Shown: piece after piece, positions 33,729 to 45,080 of the stretch | Numbering within the stretch: the first letter of the stretch is position 1 | How the letters are laid out: every line of letters begins with the position of its first letter | Assembly: GCA_020726505.1 (NCBI GenBank) | Contig: JAHLEZ010000001.1 | Coordinates: forward strand, 992,001-1,056,000 | Source: Leptodontidium sp. MPI-SDFR-AT-0119 | Taxonomy: Eukaryota; Ascomycota; Leotiomycetes; Helotiales; Leptodontidiaceae | DNA length: 64,000 nucleotides | Direction: 5' to 3' | Program-made: the position numbers and the translations under genes | The notes under the pieces: generated by a model | Told to the model about the DNA's origin: nothing | Seen by the model: only the letters and a program-made list of their open reading frames with translations | Databases searched by the model: none

Positions 33729-35848
33729 ATGGCGTATGATTGCTCAGCCGACAAAATCGCCAGAGACATCGCCAGTGCCAACAGTCTGAAGCAACGCCTC
33801 TTACACGATATCGCAGAGCTTCAGACTAAGCCTTACCCCAACATCGCCTTGCATATCCAAGAAGATGACCTTACAAGTGCTTGCCTTGTCCTCACCGTCG
33901 AAGAGTACGGACCGATGCACTTGACCATCAACTTCCCAGAAAAATACCCCCTTCAACCTCCCAAGATCAGAATGGATTCCGATGTTTATCATCCAAACGT
34001 TTCCGGACACCACATCTGCGTATCTTCCCTTTGCTATAGTTGCGATGGTTGTGATAGGGAGCCCTACACTCCTGCTTACACTCTCAAGGGTATCGCCATT
34101 CAACCACTCAGCTTCTTCAGCAGGGCGACAGGCTTGAGCAGATGGGCAGTTACGAGCCCATTGACATCAGAGAATACCGCGAAATAAGTTGGAGACAGCG
34201 GGAATTCACTTGTGTTTGCAGCAAATGCAGATTCGGGGTACCGATTCTTGACGCTGCCTCCATTCCAGTAATATCTTCAACACCGCCAACTCCAATCATC
34301 GAAGAGGACGGTGATATTAACTCCCTCACTTCTCAGAAGAGTGCATCGATCGGAGGTTGTTGCAAGAGCCAGGAAATTACCATGGCAATTTCTTTAGAGG
34401 CTAATACGTCAGCTCCAGAGACCGAGGTCACGATCACCAAGACTTTCAAGGGAATTCAAACGATGAAGCTGCCTGCTGAGATCCTTCTGCTGGTCTGTGA
34501 CAAGTTGGAGTACGCAGACGTGATGGCTTTTGTAGAGGCTTGGGATACGATCGGCGAGGTCGTGGCTAGATACGACATTATTCGAACTCGCGAGCTGCAA
34601 TGTTTCTGCTTCAAGACCAACTACATGACCAGCAGCCTTGGTGTTGGGGTCAATATCGAGCGTCAGGGGAAAACCGGTTCCTTTGAGTCCGAGTTCAACC
34701 TCTTGTCAATGGAGGGATTCAAGGAGCACGGAATTCGGTGCTCGGTTCAAGGGGTTGAGTTCAACCACTGGCTAGGCCTCCCGATCTCGCATGGTCATTG
34801 GGCAAGAGTGAAGGACGATGTTACTACTACGCTTTAGATTTTATCGAAAGATGCAGGCTTGATATCCAGTGACTCTAGCCAAGTCATCTACGCCTTCATG
34901 AATGACATCGTGGTGAAGCTCAGCAAATAGACGGAGCAAGTACCGGCCAGATCTCGGCACTACGCAAGAGATGATTCTCTAAAGAGCACCCTCACCCACG
35001 CTTCAGAGAAGGCAATTGAGTCGTACTTCCACCTCTTCCACCTTTTACTGTGTCTAGCGACCGAGAGCCCAACCATCGTTAACATCGCCAACGACAAGCT
35101 CAATGCTTTTGGCAGAGGCGAGAACTCCAAAGAAGATTGTCCCAACCTCGGACATCTGCTCGTGGAAGCATTAATCAGTGACGTGGAGATGACAGACACG
35201 ATGATCAAGTCCATCGTCCAAGAAGCCATCACCAGAAACGTGGTATGGATGCTGGACTCCAAAGGCGCAGGGATGGCTGAGCTCGCGTACCTGGAACCTA
35301 CACCCATATCCGAGTACCGCCTCAAGAAGACCTTCGAAGCCAGCAAGACATCCTACCGACTCTTGATGTTCCTGAACCTCTTCCGCAAAGTCGCCGAAGG
35401 CAGTCCCCTCCAGCCGCTCTCTGTTCTCTGCGATGAGGCTTTCGAGCGACACGGTGCTCTACCTCGAGGTTCGGCGAAGGGACTTGCCGACTCTATCAAG
35501 CGCATCCATCAGGTTTCCTCCTTCCCAGAATTCCTCGCCCATATGGGCATTCAAGAGGTATCTGGGAGGGGTTGACTACCTTTCTGAAAGATTGTATACA
35601 TGATAGTGTCAAGAAGGGGTACTCTCGCATGCCGCTGCTTCAAGGAGAGGCGTTGACCCTCCGTCAGATGAAGGAGCCTGATGTGGAGGTTATTCCTGGC
35701 ATATCCCCTCTGCTAATCAAGGTTAAAAACTTGTGTTTCGACTCATTATTCCCTGTCCGCGGTAACAAACCTGGTAGAGGTGGATATGACGGAGTAAGCG
35801 GTAGGGGTAGTTGTGGTGGTAGGGGAAATGGACGAAATCGGGGGTAGC
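33729..35848 (+). pseudogene. broken E2-like (UBC fold) / F-box-like / RGG-tail protein
   Basis: The first part (33729 on) is an E2 ubiquitin-conjugating fold: LTINFPEKYPLQPPKIRM, then YHPNVSGHHIC with the HPN motif (residues 88-90) and a Cys at 97 where E2 enzymes carry the catalytic Cys, then TPAYTLKGIAIQ. A frameshift near 34105-34125 moves to the frame running from 34142, which continues with EQMGSYEPIDIREYREI. An F-box-like segment (KLPAEILLLVCDKLEYADVM) begins near 34463. Two TAG codons (34836-34838 and about 34928) interrupt an otherwise open frame that runs to 35573. A last frameshift leads to a tail rich in Gly and Arg (GRGGYDGVSGRG). Two stops plus two shifts indicate a pseudogene, though the frame is remarkably well kept otherwise. 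Confidence 0.7.
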
Positions 35849-37119
35849 AGATAAAGTGGAGTGGGCTTCATTACATTCATGCCTTTCGATTATCTCTATT
35901 TGACTTCCATAGTCAGACCAGGAGAATACAGGGATTTGCTACTACATTGCACGAAAATGATGCGATAATGGGCACAGGACAGCTCTTCATGATGAAGGAA
36001 GGCTGGGTTGTTGCCCAATAATCTAATGGTACCATAAGAGCAGAAGCACGAAATGAACAAAGATACCCACGCAGTACACATTTGAGACTTGAACACATTG
36101 TAACACTACTTGTACCAAAACTGCCATGTACTAATCATCCGAAGAATGAAGCCGCAGAGTCTTTCGGTGGTTTTTCTGCGTTGCTCGTACTGTACCATCT
36201 CTCCGGCCGCGTAAACCAGTTTGCGATGAGCGGCTTCGGGGTAAATTTTAGGCTTTGGAAGTCTTCTTACTGGAATTTGAGTTTTGCTTGTAAAAATCCC
36301 CTCCAAGATATTTGCTCTTCATGTTGCATGCGGCTAGCTTATCAAGATAGATCTCTCTCCTCTGCTAGGTCTCGTCGGTGATGCTTGTGAAGGATCGGTT
36401 AGTGGATTTTGTTGACAAAGTGGCTCGTGATTTATGCCAGGAAAGGTTTGTTGTGATGTGTTGACGGATCACATTTGTAATGTTTTTGATGTTGCGATAG
36501 TGTGTAGACTTATGTGTTAATGAATAAAGTAGGCTGGCTAGAGGTAGAGGCGGTGAAGCAGATTCCATAAAGTCTTGGATGTTAGAGTGTGTCAATAACA
36601 TAGGCTCGCTCCTAAGGGCTAGTCTAGCCTTGCATGACTAGCATCGATTGTGAACGGATCTCCTCCATCTTGAGATTCTGGTATCATGAGAACTTCGGGG
36701 AGAAGAAATTGTCCCATTAGTCTGTTTTCTCATATCGCATGCTAGTCATTAGTTTTCTGGCTGTGGTTTTCTATTAGAACTTCCGAGAATAAGTTATCTA
36801 ATTGCGAAATACTATCCTGCTTTCTTATATCATATGCTAGTCATCAATCTGTGAATTTATTGGCCTAAATGAAATTGGCTTCCATCACTCAAAGCAGAAA
36901 CCAAACCTAACCTGCACTCATTTGCTGTGTTGCAGGACTGATCTCTACCTCCCCTGAGATTACCGTCTTCTCCACCTTAGGAAGCTGCGAACTTATCGAT
37001 GCTGTTTGCAAAGTGACTACTTTCCCTTTCCCCTTTCCCTTCCCCTTTCCCTTCTCATTCTCGAAATCCAATACTTCTTCTTGCATGCTAACTTCTCGCC
37101 CAACATCTAATCCTTCTCC
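35849..37119. other. intergenic region, no supported gene
   Basis: Small open frames on both strands have no motif. A pyrimidine tract with repeated CCCTTTCC units occurs at 37021-37053. Nothing else recognised. Confidence 0.5.
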
Positions 37120-38735
37120 TTAGCCAGGCAGACAAACATTTTCTGCCTCTGCTCTCTCCTCAATATCTGCGATTATATGCTCCATTGGAGTGAATAAGCA
37201 GATCGGGTTCGCCAACGGACCATGACGTCCCCACACCATGCCATACAGGCTTCCGTTCTCCTGGTTAATGATCCAGCTGCCGCTGTCGCCGTCCACCCCT
37301 ATTCCTCCAAGTATCCAACTATTGATACTTGATCCGGGCTCCGGAATGACAGACCATTCCAAAGTCATCCGTGTCCCGTGGTTGATGAGGGATTGTGCAG
37401 TATTGATCACCCCTCTCTGGTATCCACTTGTCCTTCCAGTTGCCTGTATTAGCGCTCCAGGAACCACTCCACCAAATGAGAGACCTCTTGATATCTCCTG
37501 AGCGTGTGAATCAATCGGCTTTGGCCATTTATCCACATAAAACAAGGCCCAGTCCATCTCGATCTCATGCTTGAGCTCTCCTGCTATAACCCGATGGCTC
37601 CTCATGTCCGAGCGCGCCCTCAATGTCCCCAGCAATCTTGGTTTTCTTCGAATAGACTCTTCATTAGCTCTCTGAAATAGTCGAGAAGTAGCGCATTTGT
37701 ATTCTGGTGGGTTGTACAACTCCATCACATCAAACTATTTATGAATGGCGACTTCCGCAAGCTTTTTGCAGAAAGCACAGCATGCTTTCAATAGATCGAT
37801 GTAGTGCAGAAGATTGTACCTTGGCTGATGTTCTAACTGCTCTTGCTCACTAGGATGGGTAATCGGAACGGGCTTGAATCTGGTCCATTGCTCATTGATG
37901 AGGTGATCCACGGTGAGAAGAAATATTTCCCCGTCGATTAACAGATAACCTCCGAGAGTTGCAGTGCTATCCGTCCTTCTTTGGATCCCGATGCTGGACC
38001 CAAAAGATGGGAATAGCTGACCTTCTATATTTCGAGGTGTGCATATAGAAGGGTCATGTAGTTTCGTTGTTCGACGTAGCTTGCCTTCATCAAAGGCGAT
38101 TCGCAAGGACTGACGGTCAGTTCTGTCAAACAAATCTGACACTGCTTGGTGCAGGTTATCTACTTTCACCTTATTCGTGACTTCGACACATGTTACTATG
38201 ATTGTCGGAATTGAATCCTCCAAGCTGGAACCTTGTCTGGAAACATTTGATAGTATGGCTGGACGAACAGAGCCGTGCCATGTTTTGAGGTGTTTCGAAT
38301 CGTGGGCAGGGTCGAGAGGGAAAGTGAAAGTTTCGTCATCCTTAGGTGAAGCAAAGGGGATTGTGAGGCTGAGGAGCAATGATTGAAACCTTTCTTAAAT
38401 CAGTGGAGAATTCCTGGTCTAACTTACATTGCACTTACAATTTAGAGATCTTGGAGTCTTTAGATTCGGTCTGCTCTGTTGTAGTACTTGTAGTGGGTTC
38501 GACGCCAGACGTTCCTTCCAGATCATCTTCTTCGCTGTGACTAGGCGAAACACATGAGGCATCCGGCTCCGTTTCGTCTTCCTAACTCTTCAAGTAGATA
38601 CGGATCGCTCCCGAAATGGATGTTTTCTAGGGAACAGTCTCTGCATCTTATGTGCCCACAGTCTGGACAGCCTGGTATCGATGCCACGGCCATACCAGTA
38701 TGGGAACATTGGCAACATTGCCACACCCAGTCAGA
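37120..38735 (-). pseudogene. broken zinc-ribbon / trypsin-fold protein (paralogue of 48645-50747)
   Basis: The N-terminal zinc ribbon starts at 38735 (CCQCSHTGMAVASIPGCPDC, HIRCRDC). A one-base insertion near 38580 shifts the frame before an acidic Ser/Thr linker; the exon then ends at 38439 and a 70-bp intron leads to 38368. The protease-fold half keeps all three triad positions: His in LLTVDHLIN, Asp in EMDWALFYV, Ser in GVDGDSGSWI. A TAG at 37735-37737 interrupts the frame between the His and Asp segments; the same frame continues on both sides. The exon sum leaves a remainder of 1, which matches the single-base insertion. I call it a pseudogene; the sibling copy at 48.6-50.7 kb is intact. 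Confidence 0.75.
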
Positions 38736-39620
38736 CATTCTCCTGAGCAAGCTCGGAGTCGACTTGCGATTCGGTATACTGAATTCTCATTTGTTCACCA
38801 ATTCTTAAGCCCAATAAAAGGTTCGTTTCCGAATTACCTGGAGATAGATGGTTCAAATTTACTCTCGGGGTGAGGCTGGCCACTAGGTTGGTGGCTGCCA
38901 CAGGACTCGCAATTGCAGGGCCTGGCTAGTCGACCAGTGATTCAAGACAAGTAACAGAATAACACAGAATACGATGAGGCTGAGAAAATTGTGTAACAGC
39001 CCTTTTTGACTGTGTGACGGAAAACCGACTGAAACAAGGACGCCTGGTTACAGCACGGTAACTCATGGCTGAGCGAGCTCCACCCTGTAAACCAAGTTCC
39101 TGCTTGCCTGTACACTCGGATTTTAGGGACTGGGTTTAGCGAGCAAAGCCTAGAACTACAAGCAACAGCAAGGCTTCTTCGACAGTTGACACTCGATTGT
39201 GATGGAGAACGCAACGAAGATAAAATTACACTAGGTAGGCAATTCTCATGATTTGCATCTTGGTAACTACCTAGACTTAAAATTTCAGACTAATATTGAA
39301 GAAGCGGCAAGAAAGTTTGTTGCCATTGCAGGTCAACAAATGTTGTTAATCCTTGAGAGTTAGATAGGGGTGGCTGCATTGGCCGAGGAATTCATTCACT
39401 TTTCTAAAGACACCGACGACGGCAATGCACTCTTCTATAAAGACACCCCTCCTATGATTATCCCTTGACGCAGATCTCTGTAAGAAGAGGAAATAAAATC
39501 ATTGGAATATTGAAATCGTCTGAACATGGCACGTGCTCGCTAACCCCAAAATATCGGCGGCGGCCTCATCAACCCCCTTTTCCCATCTCCCTTCCCTCCT
39601 CACCATCAACCAAACCAGCA
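38736..39620. other. intergenic region, no supported gene
   Basis: Divergent spacer between the broken zinc-ribbon/trypsin gene and the Prp3-C-domain gene. No motif, repeat or RNA gene recognised. Confidence 0.45.
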
Positions 39621-40070
39621 ATGCCACCCCTCCACCGCATCCTAATAAAAACCCACCACATGACATCCCGCAAAAAGATCCTCGCCCTAACCAAAGCCGC
39701 AAAACGACTCTCTTGCTCCGTGCTCTTGAAAACAGGGGGTCCACCTGGCGTACTGATCGCAGAAGGCGCGCTTGCTGGAGACTGGGTGGAGGTTGTTCGG
39801 GTAAGTGATTTACCTCCCGAGTCATCTTACGTTAAGTACCTTCCTGAGAAGTTCGGTTAATTGATTGAAATGATTTAGAAATTAAGGTATAAAGATTATC
39901 ACTTGATGAAGAGGGAGGAGGTGGAAAGGAGGGGGTTGAATGTCGAGCCGGGGGATGTGAAGGAATTGACTAATATGAAGGAGCTGGGGAGGTTTTTGGA
40001 GAGGAATAGGGAGATGTTTGAGTGGTGGAGGGTGGGTATGGGGTTTAAGAAGGATGAGGATGCACCTTGA
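39621..40070 (+). CDS. small protein with Prp3 C-terminal-like (DUF1115) domain
   Basis: Exons 39621-39800 and 39879-40070 give 123 residues. The pattern KKILALTKAAKRLSCSVLL, then GGPPGVLIAEG, then VRKLRYKDYHLM resembles the Prp3 C-terminal domain (PF06544, DUF1115), found at the end of the U4/U6 snRNP protein Prp3 and of RWD-domain proteins. This protein is essentially the domain alone, without an RWD or the rest of Prp3. In other proteins the domain binds RNA in the tri-snRNP; a role here is not known. The start is the first ATG of the spliced frame; a longer upstream exon carrying an RWD domain was not seen. Confidence 0.7.
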
Positions 40071-40680
40071 GGATGGCGATAGTAGGGCGAAGATCAAGCG
40101 CAGGTGATAGGGGATCGATTTGGTCTGAACCGGCAAACCATCTAAGGGAGTGAGCCACAGAAACGAGAGCAGCAGATGTATCCCGGCGGTCAGCGAGGTT
40201 TTGGATATTACTCTGGATTTGTTCGCCAGGTAGGCCATTCGTGGTCGCAGGTCAGGGTACTTGCGTTCAGACTTGGAGGGGAAGGTAGCCTGTGTGTTCT
40301 AAGAGTTCCGACGCTTCGGTTGTTACTGAGGATACCTGGCTAACTCAAAGATGTAGTTGAATTCATGAAATAGACGGTATTGAGAAGGGATCCCTGAATC
40401 TAAATCCCTGGGGACAAGATACTTCTTGCATCGCATTCCGAGGCGGACCACAAGTAATTTGGCGTGCAGCTCTCATGAAGGAAGAGACTCATGAGAGCTT
40501 TCTGCAAGCTTTAAAATGTTTCAAAATACCTGGAATTTGGCAGTGCCCCTCTTTTGGAAGAAAAAAAAAAATCAAAAACAAGGATAGGCTACCAGATCCC
40601 ATCCAAGTGTTATAGAGTTCATGAGGGTTATCCATTGTACTGTTTCCCTCGAGTATGACATTATCTAACCCACACAAAAC
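40071..40680. other. convergent intergenic region
   Basis: 3' flanks of the Prp3-C-domain gene (+) and the GMF gene (-). Contains an A-rich run near 40559-40571. Nothing else supported. Confidence 0.45.
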
Positions 40681-41277
40681 CTACGCGGCACCCAACTTCG
40701 CAGGCAGTTCCTCAAGATCATCCACAGAATCAATCTCAATAACCTTGCCCACCTCAGCCGTATTCCTCATCAACTCCTTCGCCCCAGCATATACCATTCT
40801 CAATTCCGCATTACACGTAACAGGAAGATAGTACAACAGCACATATGGAACCGACAACCGTCCGGAAGGCTACATTACATCAGCAATCGTCCCTCATTCA
40901 CGAGCGCATCACTCACCAGTGTCAAAGGATAGCTCAAGAGCACGAATCTCGGCGCGTGGTCCGGCAGATCCTCCCCTATGTCCTCCAAGGTCTTGTATAC
41001 AGTCTTATCCTCATCCTGCTTGATCTCCAACGTTTGCTTATCGATCAGATCTATCGCTCGTCAGAATCGGCTTGGTGGGTTGGAGAGGGGGTCTGCGGAT
41101 GCGCAGGACAGTGAGACGGACATACAAATCACGGCTTGAGGGTCACTGGCGCGAGAGGTCCCCAGGCGGAATTTGCGGAGGTGGTCTTTGCTCTCTTGGC
41201 TGAACGTGTAGAGTCTGCTTTCGGAGGCCTAGAGAGAAGTTAGTTCCGTCGGGGGGGTGGGTAGTATCACATACCAT
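40681..41277 (-). CDS. AIM7: GMF / Aim7 family ADF-H protein
   Basis: Glia maturation factor homologue that in yeast debranches Arp2/3-nucleated actin at cortical patches. Exons 41277-41275, 41228-41126, 41050-40917, 40869-40681 give 142 residues, exactly the usual GMF length. The ADF-homology fold is recognisable from RLYTFSQESKDHLRKFRL, DHAPRFVLLSYPL and SVPYVLLYYLPVTCN. The first coding exon is the ATG alone, with a 46-bp intron starting right after it; the next exon begins ASESRLYTFS, the expected N-terminus. Easy to miss for this reason: no single open frame shows the whole protein. Cytosolic, cytoskeletal. Confidence 0.88.
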
Positions 41278-42513
41278 GGTTTAGAAGTGGCACAGCGAAG
41301 CTGTGGTGATGTTGGTGTCGAAGGTTTGATGGTGGAATGCGCAGCCTTGCACTTGACGTTCATAGCGGGGCACTGATTTACCCCTCGCTCGGTTTTCGCT
41401 TACTAAGTGAGAATGTGTTTACACATTGAGGGAGGTATTGTCAGCTGTACTTTGCTCCCTCCTCTCTTCCGGTGTGAAAGCAGTGTTTGAGAGCAATGTT
41501 AGAGTTCTTACTCCTATGGAAATCTAGTTCGACCTTCAAGCTGTGTAATATCTTCGACCAACCTTACCCATAAAACACTGGATGACCAACTTGGTTCGAA
41601 ATCCCTTACACACTTCCTACCATACCAAATATGACAGATTCACGGAAATGTGACATGACTGGAGAATAGTCCTCGGCTTAGAACTCCATGCATAGCTTCA
41701 GCTAATCTTTCATCTGGGCCATTTATTTCTGTCGATGGATATGGATGGTAGGGCTGCGCTCTTACCCCATCCTTAGTGACGTCATTCACATCAGAAGGGC
41801 GAAACGACGATCGAGAGGCTATGGGGAGTGAAGATTGAAATGCCATTGGTGGAATGTTTTCCATGTTTCTCTTGGGAGATCTTGGTTCTGTGTGTTTGGC
41901 TTGGGTGTCAAAACAAGTTAAAAGTCCAGAAGCCGTGTTACCCAGAGAGGAGGAACATGGTCATTCGATGCATCAGCCTATGGGATAGCTCAAGTTTGTA
42001 TTTCGAGGCCCCTTGAACGCCATCCTTGAACGGATCCAACTAACTTGATGATAAGCCATTCTGTCTTAGAACAGCACTACTACGAAGTATCCTTGATTTG
42101 CTCGCCGTTATCCGTCCCCTGCCAGACAGATGCCAAGGAAGTAGTCGATCTTGGCAATGCTTGTTTTTATCCCTGTCTAGAAACCGTCATCGCACCAGAA
42201 ATCCGGCCCAAACCCGAAACCAGTACGCAACTCCGCACCATCCACCACTCAATCAACTCAACGGCCCCATGCAAAAATGAACGCGACGCCTTTGACCCCG
42301 CGGCTTGCTGGTCGAGCTGAGCCTACAAAGGTATCGGCGTATCCGCTGCTTCCACCATGATTTTAATATTCTAGTAGAACTTTGGAGCTCTTGCATTCAA
42401 CCATTTTTTATCTGCCCCTCTATTGCTCTGGCGATAGCGGCAATTACATCCTCCCAATATATATAGCATCTGCAGCTGTTCCACCCGGCAATTCGAAACG
42501 AAAACAACCGATT
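41278..42513. other. divergent intergenic region GMF / PLD-like gene
   Basis: 1.2 kb between two divergent starts. Several short open frames overlap on opposite strands without motifs. A TATA-like ATATATAG lies near 42460, about 55 bp before the PLD-like start. Confidence 0.45.
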
Positions 42514-45080
42514 ATGATCTCGGAAAAGGTATATAAACTCTGTACGAGTAAGGAGAGTGTGTCTGCTTTGTTGGCAAAAGATCCCAGTTTGACTCCCGGA
42601 GAAGCTTGGAAAAAGCTCTTTGGAGGAGACGAGGCTGGAGAGAAGGAAAGTATATCGACTGCAAAAGCCAATCGGGACAACCATACACCAGAGGATCTGA
42701 AAAGAGCTCGAGAATGTGGAAACTGGGGTCCAACAGAACCAAGCGAGCTATTTCTGAGGGTGTGTAGCATCAATTGAATGAATGATGTGGCAGAAATTGA
42801 CATTCACAGCTGTACCATGATGCTCTTTGCACACTTGATAAAAGCATTGCGGGATGTATGGTCAGCCCTTCGCTGATGGGAAGTTGTGGTGTTATTCCAT
42901 TGACAGTGATTTCTGTGTACGCAACCCCATTTTCCAACCGAGATTCTCGCTGACACCTCGTCTGCAGTGTACCGGATATCATGCGACACATGTCTAACTT
43001 GATTGTACGTGCCGAAAAAGAAGTCATCCTCGCTACGAACTACTGGCAGAACTCTGTCGCTTCGAAATATATAACAAACGCGATGAGGGAACTGTCGAGA
43101 AGAGCTGGCGAGAGAGGAGACAGGATTGTGTTCAAACTGGAATATGATCGAGGAAGCGCGAAACAGGCTCTGAAAAACCACATGTCTGTATCACCCAAGG
43201 AATACATGGGGACTGCTGTCAACATTCCAGCGCCAGAGGATATCCCATTCATCGATCTTGAGGTGGTGAACTATCACCGTCCGATGGTAGGGACGTTTCA
43301 TTGCAAATATATGGTTGTGGATAGGAAATATGCGGTTCTGCAAAGCAACAACATTCTGGACAATGACAATATGGAAATGATGACCCATCTTGAGGGACCG
43401 ATTGTCGATTCCTTATACGACATGGCATTGATTTCGTGGAACAACAAGCTGGACCCGCCGCTGCCAAGTGCCAATTCTCCAGCCGCGCAAGGAGGGGTGG
43501 ACTCATTCAAAACCGATAACCACAACGCAATGTTTAGTCAAAATGGAGCTATCAACGGCCATTCGGCTGTTGTACATCCAGATCAGATGGGAGACCAAAA
43601 GGCGTACGATTATCAGCCAAGGGCCGTGAACCAGTCTAGTGCCTTGCAAACCTCCGAAGGCGCAGGCAATGTGACTTCAAGCCAGAAAGATCCCGTCACT
43701 GGTCCAGGTACCACAGCAAACATGGTCCGCGCTGCTGGGGAAACCGAGACATCTGAAAATGGTGTCGACGGAACCACTGATGGGATGGAGCAAGCAAAAC
43801 TGAGAGGAGAATCTGGACCGATCGAACACGACGGAAACAACTTGGGCACGATCGGAAAACTCCAGGAAAACGCAAAGGCGATCGCAGTAACAGGAGACGT
43901 GGACCATATTCCAGACCCAGAGAAAGAACACCATAGCGCGGTCAGCAACCTCGTTGGCAACAAGACTACCGAGAAGGGCGGTGAAAAGGAGTTAAATGCG
44001 CCAGGTTTAATTGGCCCTGATGCGGAGACCAAGCAGTTTCTGAGCGAGGGCGACCAACAACTTCCTCAATCCCAAATCGAGCACCCTTCGCCAGAGAATA
44101 ATCTCCTACCAGAGCACACGACCGATGACCCACATTATGATGTTGATATTGCAGGAGAAGTCGCACGTGTTCAAACAGCGGTATCACCAAAGAATGGCGA
44201 GACTCGGATCGAAGCCGTAACACGCCATCTCAACCATACTAAGAATGTGGGATTTAAGGGAAATGCTCCCGAATGCGAGCCGGAGGAGGAAATGACACCT
44301 TATATCCCGCATCCCGTGCATGAACCCTTCCCAATTGCCATGGTATGTCGCGAACCATACGGAACGCCAAACCACAGCTCCGTGTACAATCCGCAGAATG
44401 AGGTTTGGCTTTCTGCTCTTCGTAATGCGAAGAAGAATGTTTTCATTCAGTCGCCAACCCTGAATGCCGAGCCTCTGGTTCCGGCAATCATCGAAGCATG
44501 TGAGCGAGGGATTGACGTATATTGCTATATCTGCCTTGGGTACAATGATACCGTAAGTCGGCAAGCCAGCCATCTACTTTAAATTGCTCAACACTGACAA
44601 CCACAGGGTGAACTCCTCCCAAAGCAAGGCGGTACAAACGAAATGATCGCCCACAAAATGTACACCACCCTCTCCGCAGCAGGCAAGCAAAAGCTCCACT
44701 ACTTCTTCTACATCGGCAAAGACCAAACGGTCCCCATCGTCGCCAAGAAGAAGAAGCGTGATTGTCACATCAAAGTCATGATTGTCGACGAACATATCGG
44801 CATCCAAGGTAACGGCAATCAAGACACCCAGTCGTGGTACCATAGCCAAGAGATCAATGTCATGTTTGACAGTGCGCTAGTGTGTAAAGCGTGGATCGAT
44901 GGACTCAGGAGGAATCAAAACACACATTTGTACGGAGAAGTTGGAAAGATGGATGGTGTGTGGAGGGATCAGAATGGGAAGGAGGCGAGTGACGTTATTG
45001 GGGTTGATCCGGGGAGGTTTGCGTGGGCGAAGGGGTTCATGGGTGCGATTAGGAGGGTGAGAGGCGCTGGTGATTTCTGA
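42514..45080 (+). CDS. phospholipase D-like protein with two HKD motifs
   Basis: Exons 42514-42759, 42810-42916, 42968-44552, 44607-45080 give 803 residues. HKD motif 1 is FHCKYMVVDRKYAVLQSNN (about residue 230) and HKD motif 2 is CHIKVMIVDEHIGIQGNGN (about 700), each fitting HxKx4D. The family hydrolyses or transfers phosphodiester bonds in phospholipids; the arrangement resembles fungal PLD-like and cardiolipin-synthase-like proteins. Between the two halves, roughly residues 280-500, lies a long polar, probably disordered insert rich in Asn, Gly, Glu and Pro. No clear signal peptide or membrane helix. The start at 42514 follows from the family-like sequence MISEKVYKLC; no ATG lies further upstream in frame. 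Activity depends on the two halves pairing. Confidence 0.88.

Noticed and set aside
36082..36601. Open frames on both strands after the E2-fold pseudogene
   Set aside because: Composition and lack of motifs argue against a gene.
37021..37060. CCCTTTCC pyrimidine repeats as a possible tandem array of interest
   Set aside because: Short and simple; likely just a polypyrimidine tract.
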